From: Acanthosoma haemorrhoidale
Taxonomy: Eukaryota > Arthropoda > Insecta > Hemiptera > Acanthosomatidae
Direction: 5' to 3'
Length of the DNA stretch: 64,000 nt
Assembly: GCA_930367205.1 (NCBI GenBank)
Contig: OV884014.1
Span: 112,109,138 to 112,173,137, forward strand
The notes beneath the pieces are model-generated. The model was not told the DNA's origin, ran no database searches, and worked only from the letters and a program-made list of their open reading frames with translations. Shown in pieces: positions 11,220 through 21,128 of this stretch. Numbering within the stretch: the stretch's first letter is position 1; every line of letters begins with the position of its first letter. Both the position numbers and the translations under genes were made by a program.

Positions 11220-11458
11220 GTTTTTTTTTTCCCATAGCCCCTTTAAATTCACAGATAATTATATACAATTATAGATCCTCAGGCGAATCTATTTACAAAT
11301 TATTTTTGTATTTCCTGTAGCGTCGCTACATTATATACATGTTTTGTTATTTTATAAAAATTATATATTGGAATAAACAAGTATAATGATACATGTGACT
11401 GGACTAATAAAGGTGATGGGGCTCACCTTTTTGAACTTACATACTAATTCTTAACCTG
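11220..11458 (-). mobile_element. LINE-C 3' UTR insertion with 11-bp duplication
   Basis: A very short, 5'-truncated copy (about 239 bp) containing only the 3' UTR on the minus strand. It ends in an A tail (T run at 11,220-11,230 on the plus strand), preceded by the conserved GGGGCTATG sequence. The TGTAGCGACGCTACA hairpin and a shortened form of the GGTGAGCCCC hairpin are present. The perfect 11-bp duplication marks a clean target-primed insertion. Confidence 0.88.
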
Positions 11459-11469
11459 ATTCCATGTTT

Positions 11470-11900
11470 TTTAGTAGTTTTTATTCTGTTCAACCATGTT
11501 ATGATAAACTCCCTTTAAAATCATAGAACCATTAGTACCTATTATGGGAAATGCTTTTTTTGGATGTAAAAATTATATTATAAATAATTCTTGAAGTAAA
11601 AACATGGTGAATTTTTACTTCTTGGATTTTTATATCCGGTGAAATGCCTACGTTGGACACGTACTAACATAGGAGTGTCAGTCGCTCTGAATTATGCCAG
11701 ACAGTCAACACTAAACATTGAGCCGCACTTATCGATGACTGCTGCGATACATTCCTCAGTAACCCGATAGTAAGGTGTGGCCTTCCTAGCTTAGATGTCC
11801 CTCGTCATATCTCCATCAGGAGTCGCAGAGCCGGAGTAAGAACTCCAACCATGTGTCCTTTATTCGTGGCTGATTCAACTACTTGCGTTCGATAAATTAA
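11470..11900. other. No recognisable gene
   Basis: No motifs were seen. At 11,640-11,880 there is a moderately GC-balanced segment of unknown nature. Confidence 0.35.
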
Positions 11901-12164
11901 CTACCAATTAGTCCCAAATAAACTACCAATTAGTCCCAAATAAACTACCAATTAGTCCCAAATAAACTACCAATTAGTCCCAAATAAACTACCAATTAGT
12001 CCCAAATAAACTACCAATTAGTCCCAAATAAACTACCAATTAGTCCCAAATAAACTACCAATTAGTCCCAAATAAACTACCAATTAGTCCCAAATAAACT
12101 ACCAATTAGTCCCAAATAAACTACCAATTAGTCCTAAATAAACTACCAATTAGTCCCAAATAAA
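11901..12164. repeat. Tandem array, 12 x 22 bp
   Basis: Twelve head-to-tail copies of a 22-base unit beginning CTACCAATTAGTCCCAAATA. All are identical except for one C-to-T change in the unit at 12,121. This near-perfect identity suggests recent expansion or homogenisation. The unit is about two helical turns long. Confidence 0.97.
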
Positions 12165-12860
12165 AATAATTAAAAGTATAATAAAAGCTGTGGATTCCGA
12201 TTATAGTTTATAGTTGTATAAATTGCTATTGCTTCGTTAGGATTTTTAAATTGATTGAAAAATTTTTGTAGTCACACATTACCAGAAGGTCCTGCTTGCC
12301 TGCTGTTATGAATTAATTAAGACATATTTAACAGTTAGTGCTACTGCTCCTAGTCATTGTTATCTGAAACCATGTGCAGTAGACAATTATAACATTTTTT
12401 TTTCCAGTTTTTAATCAAAATGCAACAAAGATGAATATCCTACGGAAGATGGACAGAGAATTATATTTCTATTTGATTGACAGAAGTTAGGGTTGCTCCC
12501 AAAAGGATAGCCCCTTTTCCTGGAAAGTTATAGGATAAGGGGGGGTTGTAAAAACTATAATAACGAATACACTCATAATTACCAAAACTAGCGTAAACAC
12601 GTAAGTTACCCGATTAAGTTGCAATGCCTTTTATAGCAACGATTCTTTCTGGGAACGTGATTTTATTCTGTTCAAAAGATAAACATAATACAAATACAAT
12701 AAATACTATATATATACAAATATATACAAAACAGGTCCTTTACCTGTACAAAATAAGTATACGTCCTTTAAACCTAGTCTGTAGGATGACCAAATACAAT
12801 TTTTGGAAAGTTACCGTTCCAGGAAAATATATTTAGTGTAGGAGCGCTATTTTTTTCGGT
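12165..12860. other. Possible small TIR element; otherwise no gene
   Basis: At 12,492-12,530 the sequence CCAAAAGGATAGCCCC...TTTTCCTGGAA appears in loosely inverted form at 12,810-12,858 (CCAGGAAAA...GCGCTATTTTTTT). Such ends resemble Tc1-like terminal repeats, so a decayed non-autonomous element of about 370 bp is possible. The match is imperfect. A 70-codon frame inside has no recognisable motif. Confidence 0.3.
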
Positions 12861-13399
12861 TAATAGTGAATTCCCCTTATTACGTCAGCAACAAAACCCT
12901 TCATAATGATCTTAATAAACCCTATATTCTTGAACTCATCCCTTCCAAGTTCATGAAATTCCATATAAATCTATCCCCAATAACCCTAATCCCCTAGCAT
13001 ACTCATTGCACTCATCCCTATAATCCTCCTCGGAGACTAGAACGGCAGTGGCCTCGCGACCTGCTGTAAATGTGCAAAAGTGGGAGTGCTGGCAGTGGCC
13101 AGTTTCTCCAATCATGTCCTGAGCGTCTGTTGCTCTCGCGCTCTTGGTCAGCCTCCACTGGCACACAGTGACGCGGCTGACGGAGGAGCGTGGGGGACTT
13201 GCCAAGACTCCGCTTGTTCTTTTGAATTTGAGGGAGGTGACCACCATGTGGACTTGGGAGGTCACTGGGTTGTTTGTAAATACTGTATGAATGACCGAGT
13301 GAATGAAAATTGTAAACATGGTATGACTGAAATCATTTATCACAATCACTTATTGCCCGATGAGGCAGATTGTAATTTTATCATAATAAAGTTGTTTTA
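12861..13399 (+). mobile_element. LINE-A copy 2 (5'-truncated)
   Basis: A plus-strand copy of the same LINE family as 9,182-9,966. Coding relics at the 5' end read YYVSNKTLHND-like and KPYILELIPSKF in broken frames. The shared 3' UTR follows, ending with a TTGCCCGATGAGGCAG version of the 3' hairpin and an ATAATAAAG end. The minus-strand 132-codon and plus-strand 106-codon frames here are chance frames in the UTR. Confidence 0.85.
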
Positions 13400-14046
13400 A
13401 TGTTGTTTGCTAATTTTATAAGTTCTTTTATTTCTTAAACTGCCGAAACATGGAACGAACTTATTTCGTACGACAAAGACAGAAGCCCTTGTGACAACAG
13501 ACATAGGGGCACTTACTATTTCATTGTAGACTACTAGATGTACCTAGGAAAAAAATAATAATAAAAACGGTAATATTAACAGGTCAAGCAGGACCTAATC
13601 GGAAGCAGAGTTTAATCAATGATTACCTTAAATAATTCAACACATTTGTTGACCTCTTAGGTAACAACGGACTAAATTGTAACGTATGATACACATTGGC
13701 CTTAAATGACGAATGATTAACAAAATAAACTATAAAAAACTTTTTTTTTTTCGCTTGATCTATTTTTGTATTATTATTATTTTATTTTTGCCTTTATCGC
13801 GACTATACCATTTCATCAAAATTCTAATTGAAAAATGTAAATAAGCTTGAATTAACATATTTATTATTAGAATTTGCTGATATACGGAGCAGATAGTTTT
13901 AACGATGTCAATAACAGTTTTCGTAATTATAGTTTCAAAAATCAATAATTTGATATCCCACTCAAAATTATAGAAAAATATATTTGTTAAATCCCGACTA
14001 GTTCATTATTAGCCTCATTGATGTTTTATAGATACATCTGAATATT
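13400..14046. other. No recognisable gene
   Basis: AT-rich spacer with no motif seen. Confidence 0.4.
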
Positions 14047-14865
14047 TTTTTTTTTTTTTTTTTTTTATAAATAACTATCTGTAAATTATAAGGGGCTATA
14101 AAAGAAAAAAAAATGTGTTATGTTTTTTATATACACGTATAATGTATATCATTATACTTGTTTATTCATTATATAATTTTTATAAAATAACAAAACCTGT
14201 ATATAATGTAGTGATGCTACAGGAAATACAAAATAATTTGTAAATAGATTCATCTGAGGATCTATAATTATCTGTGAATTTAAAAGGGCTATGAAAAAAA
14301 AAAAAAAAATTGTATGTCTTTTCTTACCGGCTTTCGCAACGTCACCCAACCTGTCTGATCTACTGATCTACAACAATTGATGATCTATAAATGTGTCCTT
14401 CGGCCAGCTCTGCTGTACGGTGCCCCGCTATTTACCCACTTGACTGACGCTCCACCAAAAGTCTCCAACATTTCCAGAATGGAATCATGAGAAAAGTGGT
14501 CCGACATACCTCTCTCGAGAGGTTGAAGAACGCTGACTTGCACCCGTTGCTTGGTGTGCCATCGGTGGGTGAGTTCATCCGCCGGAGACACATCAAGTTT
14601 TTTGACTCATTGCAGCACCTAACCAACCCAGTGTTTAACATTATCAATTTGAGACGAAGCGACAGGTTGGGTGAAGTTAGCAAGTGCGATAGCCAGTAAG
14701 ACTTGTTTCGTCCTTTTTCTATTTTATTACTAAAATGAGTAGAGAAATGGAGATGCCTATCCATTTTTATACCCAACTAGTGCATTGAGAAAGCTGGTGA
14801 GTTCTCTTGCCCCCCTATACTATATGATTTTGGCAAGGATTTTTTCCACTTTTGGAGACTCAGCG
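14047..14865 (+). mobile_element. Cluster of LINE-C fragments with an inverted segment
   Basis: At least three pieces are joined. At 14,047-14,113 there is a plus-strand 3' tail ending in an A run. At about 14,131-14,309 there is a plus-strand 3' UTR with the TGTAGTGATGCTACA hairpin and another A tail. At about 14,318-14,639 there is a plus-strand stretch of reverse transcriptase C-terminal coding sequence (FTHLTD..., MRKVVRHTSLERLKNADLHPLLG..., HIKFFDSLQHLTNPVFN). At 14,641 the orientation flips: 14,641-14,860 is minus-strand coding sequence from just upstream in the same ORF (LTSPNLSLRLKLI). All frames are broken. The flip is an inversion inside LINE-C sequence or two opposite insertions. 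Confidence 0.8.
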
Positions 14866-15867
14866 AAAACAACACAAGCTATCTGTAAAATGAAAAGCAG
14901 ACTCATTCACCGGAGATCGGAAATTAGATCCTATAGTGATTCCACGACATTCGACACATATTTCCTTGTTTAGAAACTTGTCTTTTCAACAGGCTAACAG
15001 TTCGCCTTGTAATTTTTTATCTTGCACATTTCGAAAATCTAAATTTCATCAAAATTTTTCAATCCCACAACAGCACTTTTCTTCAGAAATGTCCGGAAGA
15101 GATGTGCTTTTTTGAACCTACAAGTTTGATGACATAATAATTATACCAGCCATTTTCTTTATATTTTATTACTCATTTTTTGTCAATTCAGATATTACTG
15201 CATTAATTGACAAAGGATACGTTATTTGTTATAGGGACTCCCCCACAGCTAATTTCTGCAGTGGTCACTTCGAATTGTCACTTCGAATTATGGGTATCAT
15301 TCATACAAGTAAGAAGTGTGCCCCCGCTCGAGTATTTGATTTTCCGAAATACCTGTAAACTTTTCTACTGAAGTTAATTATGTAAGTTGGGTTTGTGACG
15401 AGATTTAGAGAGAAGTGAACACGACCAAGTCGAGTTATCGATTTTAGCCGTGCAAAGAAAGTGCTGTGATGATTTCTACTCAACAACGGCTAACAGTAAA
15501 ATAAAGTTCACAATCGTGTCCATAACCTTCTAAATTATAAACCAACGTTATTTGAAGCAACAGCAACGAACGTTCTGAACAGCAAGCTCAAGACTTTCTC
15601 GACTGAGCATCTCTTTTATTAATCAGGACCATCGCTTTTATCTAATTCTGATATTATTTCAGAAAAATTTTCAACATGTCTACAATGTGATGAGAGGGTG
15701 TTAATAATGTACATGAAATAAGTAAATGAATAAGTGATGGAGGAAATATACCCATGTTCTCGGCGTACATTGTACTAGTCAGTCCAACCTTTACAATTGG
15801 GGTGATCTTGTCGCTTATATTTTAAGGATATCGTAGCAATTTATTGATTTTTTCTCTTAGGTCTCAA
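14866..15867. other. No recognisable gene
   Basis: AT-rich DNA. Two short frames (14,785-14,973 plus, 15,301-15,486 minus) show no motifs. Confidence 0.35.
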
Positions 15868-16050
15868 ATTTTTAAGATTATGTATAAGGGAAAAATAAAG
15901 GAATTTATTTGGGGTGAGTGAATCTTTTTAATAGGAGTACCTGCTTGAAGGTGGTGTGAGAGGATTAAGGGGTGTGGGAAGCCTCGGTGGAGGTTGGCTG
16001 TTGCGGTGCAGTGGTGAGAGTTCACTGGTGGCTGGGCCTAGAGTCCCTCT
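15868..16050 (-). repeat. Long inverted repeat, left arm (LINE-B 3' UTR)
   Basis: This arm pairs with 16,981-17,170 in inverted orientation. The best-conserved core is about 95 bp, running through AGGAGTACCTGCTTGAAGG and GGGAAGCCTCGG to GCGGTGCAGTGGTGAGAG. On the minus strand it is the 3' UTR of the LINE-B copy that lies between the arms. Confidence 0.88.
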
Positions 16051-16071
16051 TGGCATGTAGTGGAAGCTCAT

Positions 16072-16716
16072 TTAGTCGGATAACAGTGATGGGTGCCCGT
16101 CAGAGGCTTGTTGTTGGTGGGCCAAGCGCCGTGATGTCCACCATTTGGTCTGCTTTACCAGATCTTGAGAGTTGCCATCTTGCCGGTATCGATGGGGTGT
16201 CAGGTCTCGGAATAGAGGGTTTAGACTATGTTTCATCGAGTCTAAGAACTTGATGTGTCTTCTTTGGATGACGTTGGTGATGGTCGGGACCTTGAACTTT
16301 TCTTGCATGTCGGAAGCCTTCATATCACGAAAAGGGGTATGCCATAGTGCCGTGCGCAGGATGTTGTTCTGGAAGCTCTGGAGTCGATTTATGGTGCTGG
16401 CATGTAGGAATCTAAAGAGTGGTGTCCCAAACAGTTGAGCTGGCCTCAGGACGCTCTTGTATATCAACAGTTTCAGCCGAAGGGATATAGCCGGACTTGT
16501 GATGAGATTCTGGAGAGAGTAGTAAGTCCTACGTACTCTTTTCAGCTTCTTCTGCAGGTGTGTGTAGAACGTCATGTGTCTGCATAGGTTAATGCCTAGG
16601 TAGCAGATGCTGTTGGAAAGTTTGCATTGAGTCCCTTCTATGGTGAAGCTGGGTGGACGCTTTCTTTTCCCGTGCTGGAAAGAGAAGATGATACCTTGAG
16701 TCTTGGCTGGGTTCAC
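16072..16716 (-). pseudogene. Reverse transcriptase C-terminal fragment, LINE-B
   Basis: A 214-codon frame, the longest uninterrupted non-repetitive frame in the window. It starts NPAKTQGIIFSF, just after the YADD palm region, and covers the connection between palm and thumb and the C-terminal region (SICYLGINLCRHMTFYTHLQKKLKRVRR, YYSLQNLITSPAISLRLKLLIYKSVLRPAQL). It ends with RRHIKFLDSMKHSLNPLFRDL, close to the ORF2 end seen in LINE-C. It lacks the catalytic YADD in frame, which lies upstream in another frame at about 16,810-16,840. An enzyme cannot be made from it. Confidence 0.85.
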
Positions 16717-16779
16717 CTGAATATGGACAGCCTGTCGTAGCCTCGTCGGTGATTAGTTGACTGGCACCCTCTGCAGCCT

Positions 16780-17031
16780 TTAGAGCTTTCGCTGGGCTGA
16801 GGCTGGTGCTGTAGACTCCGATATCGTCCGCATATGCCATGCCGCTACCTCACAGTTGGAGTATGATGCTCCTACTATGTGCGCGGTGTAGATGTTGAAG
16901 AGTAGGGGTCCCAGCACCGACTCTTTCTCGTAGCAATTGATGTATTCAAATGCATTTAAACAGACATTAGAGAATGGCTTTGTTGGGACTCTACGCTCAT
17001 TCTTCAGTGGACTCTCACCACTGCACCGCAA
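16780..17031 (-). pseudogene. Reverse transcriptase palm fragment, LINE-B
   Basis: The minus-strand frame includes ESVLGPLLFNIYTAHIVG, the end of palm motif B (PQGSVLGPLLFNIY in intact enzymes). In the overlapping frame at 16,589-16,840, YADDIGVYSTSLSP gives motif C with its two catalytic aspartates. The two frames are offset, so at least one indel has broken the palm. Confidence 0.8.
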
Positions 17032-17170
17032 ATATCAACCTATACCGAGGCTTCCCACACTCCTTAATTCCCTCACACCACCTTCAAGCAGGTACTCCTA
17101 GTACAAGGATCCACACAATCCAATTATTTCTGTATTTTTCCCTCATCCTTAATCTTATAATTAAAGAGCT
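16981..17170 (+). repeat. Long inverted repeat, right arm
   Basis: A plus-strand copy of the LINE-B 3' UTR, inverted relative to 15,868-16,050. Identity in the core is high, with scattered substitutions and a few small gaps. It continues past the core through a shared TTTTTCCCT segment and ends in AT-rich DNA. Confidence 0.85.
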
Positions 17171-18287
17171 AAGGGAAAGAAAAAAAAATTATTATCGTCT
17201 TGTCCTAATGAAAGAGAATTAATAGATTTTCATCAAAAATTTTGAAGGGCAACGTTTCGACATTCCATATATTTCTGCAGCATCAGGTTCCAGTGAGAGA
17301 CTCGTACGTAGACGTAGCCTATTCATTACTAATCTTACTTTGTGATAAGTTACAATAATATTAATTTATTTGTTTTCCTTTCTTTTTCGTCTGCCTTGAT
17401 TATTATTTTATAATTGCTAATTTTCGTTTGTAAATTACTTCTCAAAAAACATATTTATAAAAATTCATTGAGTACAGACACTCGAACTCATTAGATGACG
17501 CAGCTCATGCATATACACATAAACATCCATATACTTATAAAAGAAAGGAATACGTTTAACTTTGACATGTTTTATTGGAGACATTCTTTCTGTGAATGTC
17601 ACAAAAGACACGGATCCTTTTAGTATTATTAAATCTTTGTATAAATCGCCCGGGTGGCTGTTAGCCCGTATCCTTGAGGAAGAGAAAGGGAGGAAGATAA
17701 ATCCTGGAAGGAGGCTGTCCAAAGCCCGGAGGAGATGCAAAAAGAAGGAAGAAAAATTAGGGTGGACTCCAGTCACAGTTTTCTTTATTTGACTAGCATC
17801 TCTAATAGTCATTGCTTTTTTCTTTTTCTTTTTTTTAGGCTCAATTTCTGATGCAGTTTTCATTTTTACCAGTTAAGATCAAATGTTTTTAATCTTTATC
17901 ATAAATTAATCTTAGAATTGTTCGGTTTAACAAGAATATGCTCATTAGATAGTCCCTATTAGAAGAGCTAATGATTCGAATCGTTATATCCAATAAAGAA
18001 TATGTACACTTTGATATTCTGTATCATGAGTGAATAACTATTGAAATTTTTGCATATAGTAAATTATAGTATTTTTTATATTCTCTATTGAATAAAAGAT
18101 TTATTCTACTAAGCATATTCATAATTGTCACTATGTTCATTTTCTATATCTATAATATTCCTCGCTTATTTAATATGTTATTGTCACGGTTCTTCACATT
18201 ATGTATGATTTTTTTCTCAAGCACACATATTCATATTAATCATTTATGTTAATCACTTATCATCCCAGTACCCAGACATAATAAAAG
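17171..18287. other. No recognisable gene
   Basis: AT-rich. The minus 132-codon and plus 76-codon frames at 17,465-17,863 overlap one another in a patch with mixed composition and show no recognisable family. A lysine run on the minus strand comes from a poly-T tract. Confidence 0.35.
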
Positions 18288-18292
18288 TGAAG
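18288..18292. repeat. Target-site duplication (left) of solo LTR 1
   Basis: TGAAG, repeated at 19,126-19,130. Confidence 0.85.
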
Positions 18293-19125
18293 TGTAGCGA
18301 GCGCCAACCATATATGTAAATTACCCTATACTCTGGTGCAACTAATGTATTGTAATTAGATGTAAAACAAGCTTTTCTGGTAATGAATCATGGAGAGGTC
18401 GGAAGTCATAAAACAAGTAACAGAGGGTCGAAGGTCCAGCAATAAAACCTGGGAGGGTAAGCCACCTGCCCCCTCATAAAACGGAACCGGTAGACCTTTG
18501 GTCGCCTTCCAATGGTCATAAAACCTAAGTAGGTGAGTCCCTAGCAGCTATAAAACACACCCTTTTAGGCCAACAGTCATAAACTTAAAGGGGATTGGCC
18601 ACCTGGGCATCATAAAACATACCCCCTGCAGCCGACTCTGCCTTCCACTAGGAAGGGGGTACAGTATTTAAATCAAGGGTTTTCGCCCTGTAGACACACT
18701 CTTTCCCAGGCTCCTCATCTAGACAGCCGCTATCACCGGGTCGCGATACTCCAGGGCCCCGGGGCCCTGGGAGTAAGCCCACTCAGCCTTCCACTGGTCC
18801 ACACTCTCTCTGCCACACCTCTGCACCGGCACCTTGTCTCACAGCCTCTAGCAGACCCTCTGACGACTTGTACTATTACGCTGCCGATCTCCCGCCCGAA
18901 CTCTGAAAACTGGTCTTATTCTTTATGAAAACTGGTCTTATTATTTATGAAACCTCTGAACTTCTCTCCTGAACACAGTGTATTGTCGGGACACATCCCT
19001 ATCAATAAAATGGAGTCAGATAGTAACGCCTACATGGAACATGGTCCATGTTGTAAACTACAACAATCCGCACTTGTCACCAGGGCTAGAGTGATCAGGC
19101 ACTCCCCTAGTGGCGCCCCCTGACA
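18293..19125 (+). mobile_element. Solo LTR 1
   Basis: An 833-bp long terminal repeat that starts TGTAGCGAGCG and ends CCCCCTGACA, flanked by a perfect 5-bp duplication (TGAAG). Start and end are similar to the LTRs at 35,430 and 54,709. The 5' part holds seven CATAAAAC-like motifs spaced about 34 bp apart. A TATTTAAAT sequence near 18,665 is a possible core promoter, and an ATCAATAAAATGG near 19,000 a possible polyadenylation signal. No internal coding region is attached, so this is a recombination product. The 5-bp duplication fits Gypsy, BEL or Copia-type integrases; the superfamily cannot be told from the LTR alone. Confidence 0.88.
18407..18618 (+). promoter_or_regulatory. Array of CATAAAAC-like motifs in the LTR
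   Basis: CATAAAAC or close variants begin at 18,407, 18,441 (AATAAAAC), 18,475, 18,517, 18,549 (TATAAAAC), 18,578 (CATAAACT) and 18,611. The spacers are 29-42 bp, mostly 32-34, and are GC-rich. It may be a decayed tandem repeat of about 34 bp. The reverse complement (TTTTATG) resembles sites for Caudal/Abd-B-class homeodomain proteins, so an enhancer role is conceivable but unproven. Confidence 0.45.
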
Positions 19126-19130
19126 TGAAG
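19126..19130. repeat. Target-site duplication (right) of solo LTR 1
   Basis: TGAAG, identical to 18,288-18,292. Confidence 0.85.
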
Positions 19131-19680
19131 ATTAGAGTTTTCGATTATTAATTGAGGATATCCAATCTTTTTTATCCATCTGACACGTTATATCTTTGGT
19201 GAACGAAAATTGGGCCAAATTTTCGATCCCAATCAAACATATTTCCTTTTTGTTTTAAATTTTCTATGCATTTCTAAAGTATTGCCAATCGTTTAGATTT
19301 ACCCAGAAAGACAAATTGTTTTACCCTCTTCTCCTACATAAGTGCAGAAAAAAACACGAGCTACCGAAACAGACACAAAGTAACAAACCATATTTGTTAA
19401 TAAAACAAGTTTTTTATTTCAGCTAGACTGTAATTGCACTCATTGGGACCTCTTAAGATGGATTTAAAATCCCAAAAACACACTTCACAGATTGTAAAAG
19501 TGAGCCACAGGTCATGACCACGTGAAATACAAGCTCGGCATGTGTCTGACATTAAGGGCTATTTAGTTTGAAGGGACCATTAAAAGGGTTCAAGAGGCAA
19601 CGAATCTACTTCACTGTGTATTAGATAACCACAAACGTTATTAAAATAAAGCAGCTTTTTCTATCTCTTTTTTCTTTTCT
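19131..19680. other. No recognisable gene
   Basis: AT-rich, no motif seen. Confidence 0.35.
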
Positions 19681-20498
19681 TTTTTTTCCTTCATAGCCCC
19701 TTTAATTTACAAACAATTATTTAAATATAATAACTAGAAGACTAGGGAAAAAAAAAATGAAATAAACTTACATTTCGTTGGGTAACCTCCCCCCCTTTTT
19801 TTTCTCTATTTTTCTTCATAGCCCCGTTAAATTCACAGATAATTATAGATCCTCAGGCTAATCTATTTACAAATTATTTTTGTATTTCCTGTACCGTCGC
19901 TACATTATATACAGGTTTTGTTATTTTATAAAAACTATATAATGAATAAACAAATACAATGATATCCATGGTGATGGAGCTCACCTTTTTTATGAAACTT
20001 AAAACTAACTTACATACTAATTCTTAACCTAATTTTTCCCCGACAGTCTGTTGCCATCAATGCAGGAGGGGTGGTGGGTACATAGTGTTAAACACTGGGT
20101 TGGTTAGGTGCTGCAACGAGTCGAAAAACTTAATGTGTCTCCGGCTAATGAACTCACCCACCGACGGCACACCAAGCAACGGGTGCAGGTCGGCGTTCTT
20201 TAACCTCACGAGAGAGGTATGTCTGACCACTTTTCGCATGATCCCAATCTGGAAATGTTGGAGACATTTGGCTGTATTGTCAGTCAAGTGGGTAAATAGC
20301 GGTACACATTTATAGATCATCAGTTTGAGACGCAGCGACAGGTTAGGTGAAGTTAGCAAGTGCGATAGCCGGTAAGACCTGTGTCGTACTTTTTCTATTT
20401 TATCACTAAAATGAGCAGAGGAATGGAGATGCCTATCCATTTTTATACCCAGATAGTGTATTGAGAAAGCTGGTGAGCTCTCTTGCACTCCTATACTA
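19681..20498 (-). mobile_element. LINE-C copy with duplicated tail
   Basis: A minus-strand, 5'-truncated LINE-C copy. Its C-terminal coding region (20,057-20,488) is followed by the 3' UTR and a GGGGCTATG end at about 19,822. An A/G-rich segment, a GGTTACCCAACGAAATG sequence, and then a second partial GGGGCTATG tail with its own A run come next (19,681-19,740). The same extra segment follows the LINE-C tail at 38,160-38,225. Confidence 0.82.
20057..20488 (-). pseudogene. Reverse transcriptase C-terminal fragment, LINE-C
   Basis: A 143-codon frame: HYLGIKMDRHLHSSAHFSDKIEKV..., SHLLTSPNLSLRLKLMIYKCV, FTHLTDNTAKCLQHFQ, RRHIKFFDSLQHLTNPVFNTM. This is the thumb and C-terminal region of a jockey-like ORF2. 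Comparison with 53,888-54,409 shows a small deletion here after IYKCV, removing the equivalent of FRPALLYGA. No catalytic palm motif is present because of 5' truncation. Confidence 0.82.
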
Positions 20499-20940
20499 TG
20501 TCAGTCGGTCTTCCCGGCGTTTTCACTGATGTTTCGTATTTTCTGTAATCACTTGACGTCTATTCTAGGAACGTACTTACTCCGAGGCTTTAAAGCCTTA
20601 AGACAATTTAAAGACCGAAGTGAAAGGCCAAAAATTGGGAAAGGTATCGAAAATGACTTGCGTTCCAAAAGCTACGTAATTCCTATGAAATTTTCGGAAT
20701 ATGTTACCGATTACTTTTAGATATTAGCTATTGGCTCAAATAAAATAAGATTAAGTATGAGAAACAAATTTATAATAAATATGACATAATTACGACCACT
20801 TTTTCAAGTAGTAGCATTCTCAATTAGGTCATGCTGTGTGTGACCTAACAATGCTACAAACGCATTTTGCGGTTAAGTAAGTGTGTATGTTAACATATTT
20901 ATTCTCCTTCTCATCGCCCTACTTTTATATACAATAATCT
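20499..20940. other. No recognisable gene
   Basis: A 63-codon frame (20,529-20,720, plus) has no recognisable family. Confidence 0.3.
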
Positions 20941-21128
20941 ACAGTACACAATATCCTACAGAATACAATATCCTGCACTATACAATATCCTACAGTATAC
21001 TATATCCTACAGTATACTATATCCTGCACTATACAATATCCTACAGTATACAATATTCTACAGTATACAATATCCTGCAGTATACAATATCCTACAGTAT
21101 ACAATATCCTACAGTATACAATATTCTA
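20941..21128. repeat. Tandem array, about 11 x 17 bp
   Basis: Units of about 17 bases resembling TACAGTATACAATATCC, with substitutions between copies. The array ends exactly at the TA used by the adjacent Tigger element. The long frame reading through it (YILHYTISYSI repeats) is an artefact of the repeat. Confidence 0.93.

Larger units (their letters stand above)
15936..17031 (-). mobile_element. LINE-B (jockey-like) fragment between inverted repeats
   Basis: A minus-strand non-LTR retrotransposon fragment. Conceptual translation in order gives GPLLFNIYTAH (motif B end), YADDIGVYS (motif C of the reverse transcriptase palm), and the thumb/C-terminal region over about 214 codons. At least two frameshifts separate these blocks. 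The family differs from LINE-A and LINE-C in sequence but has a similar C-terminal layout (YLGINL..., ISLRLKLLIYKSVLRPAQLFG). Both sides carry its 3' UTR in opposite orientations. Non-functional. Confidence 0.85.

Noticed and set aside
11901..12164. CRISPR-like array
   Set aside because: The units are contiguous with no variable spacers, and the sequence is eukaryotic in character.
14385..14776. Overlapping frames read as separate genes on both strands
   Set aside because: All are fragments or antisense shadows of the LINE-C reverse transcriptase.
17465..17863. Candidate gene on either strand (132 or 76 codons)
   Set aside because: The two frames overlap antisense, include a lysine run from a poly-T tract, and show no family features.
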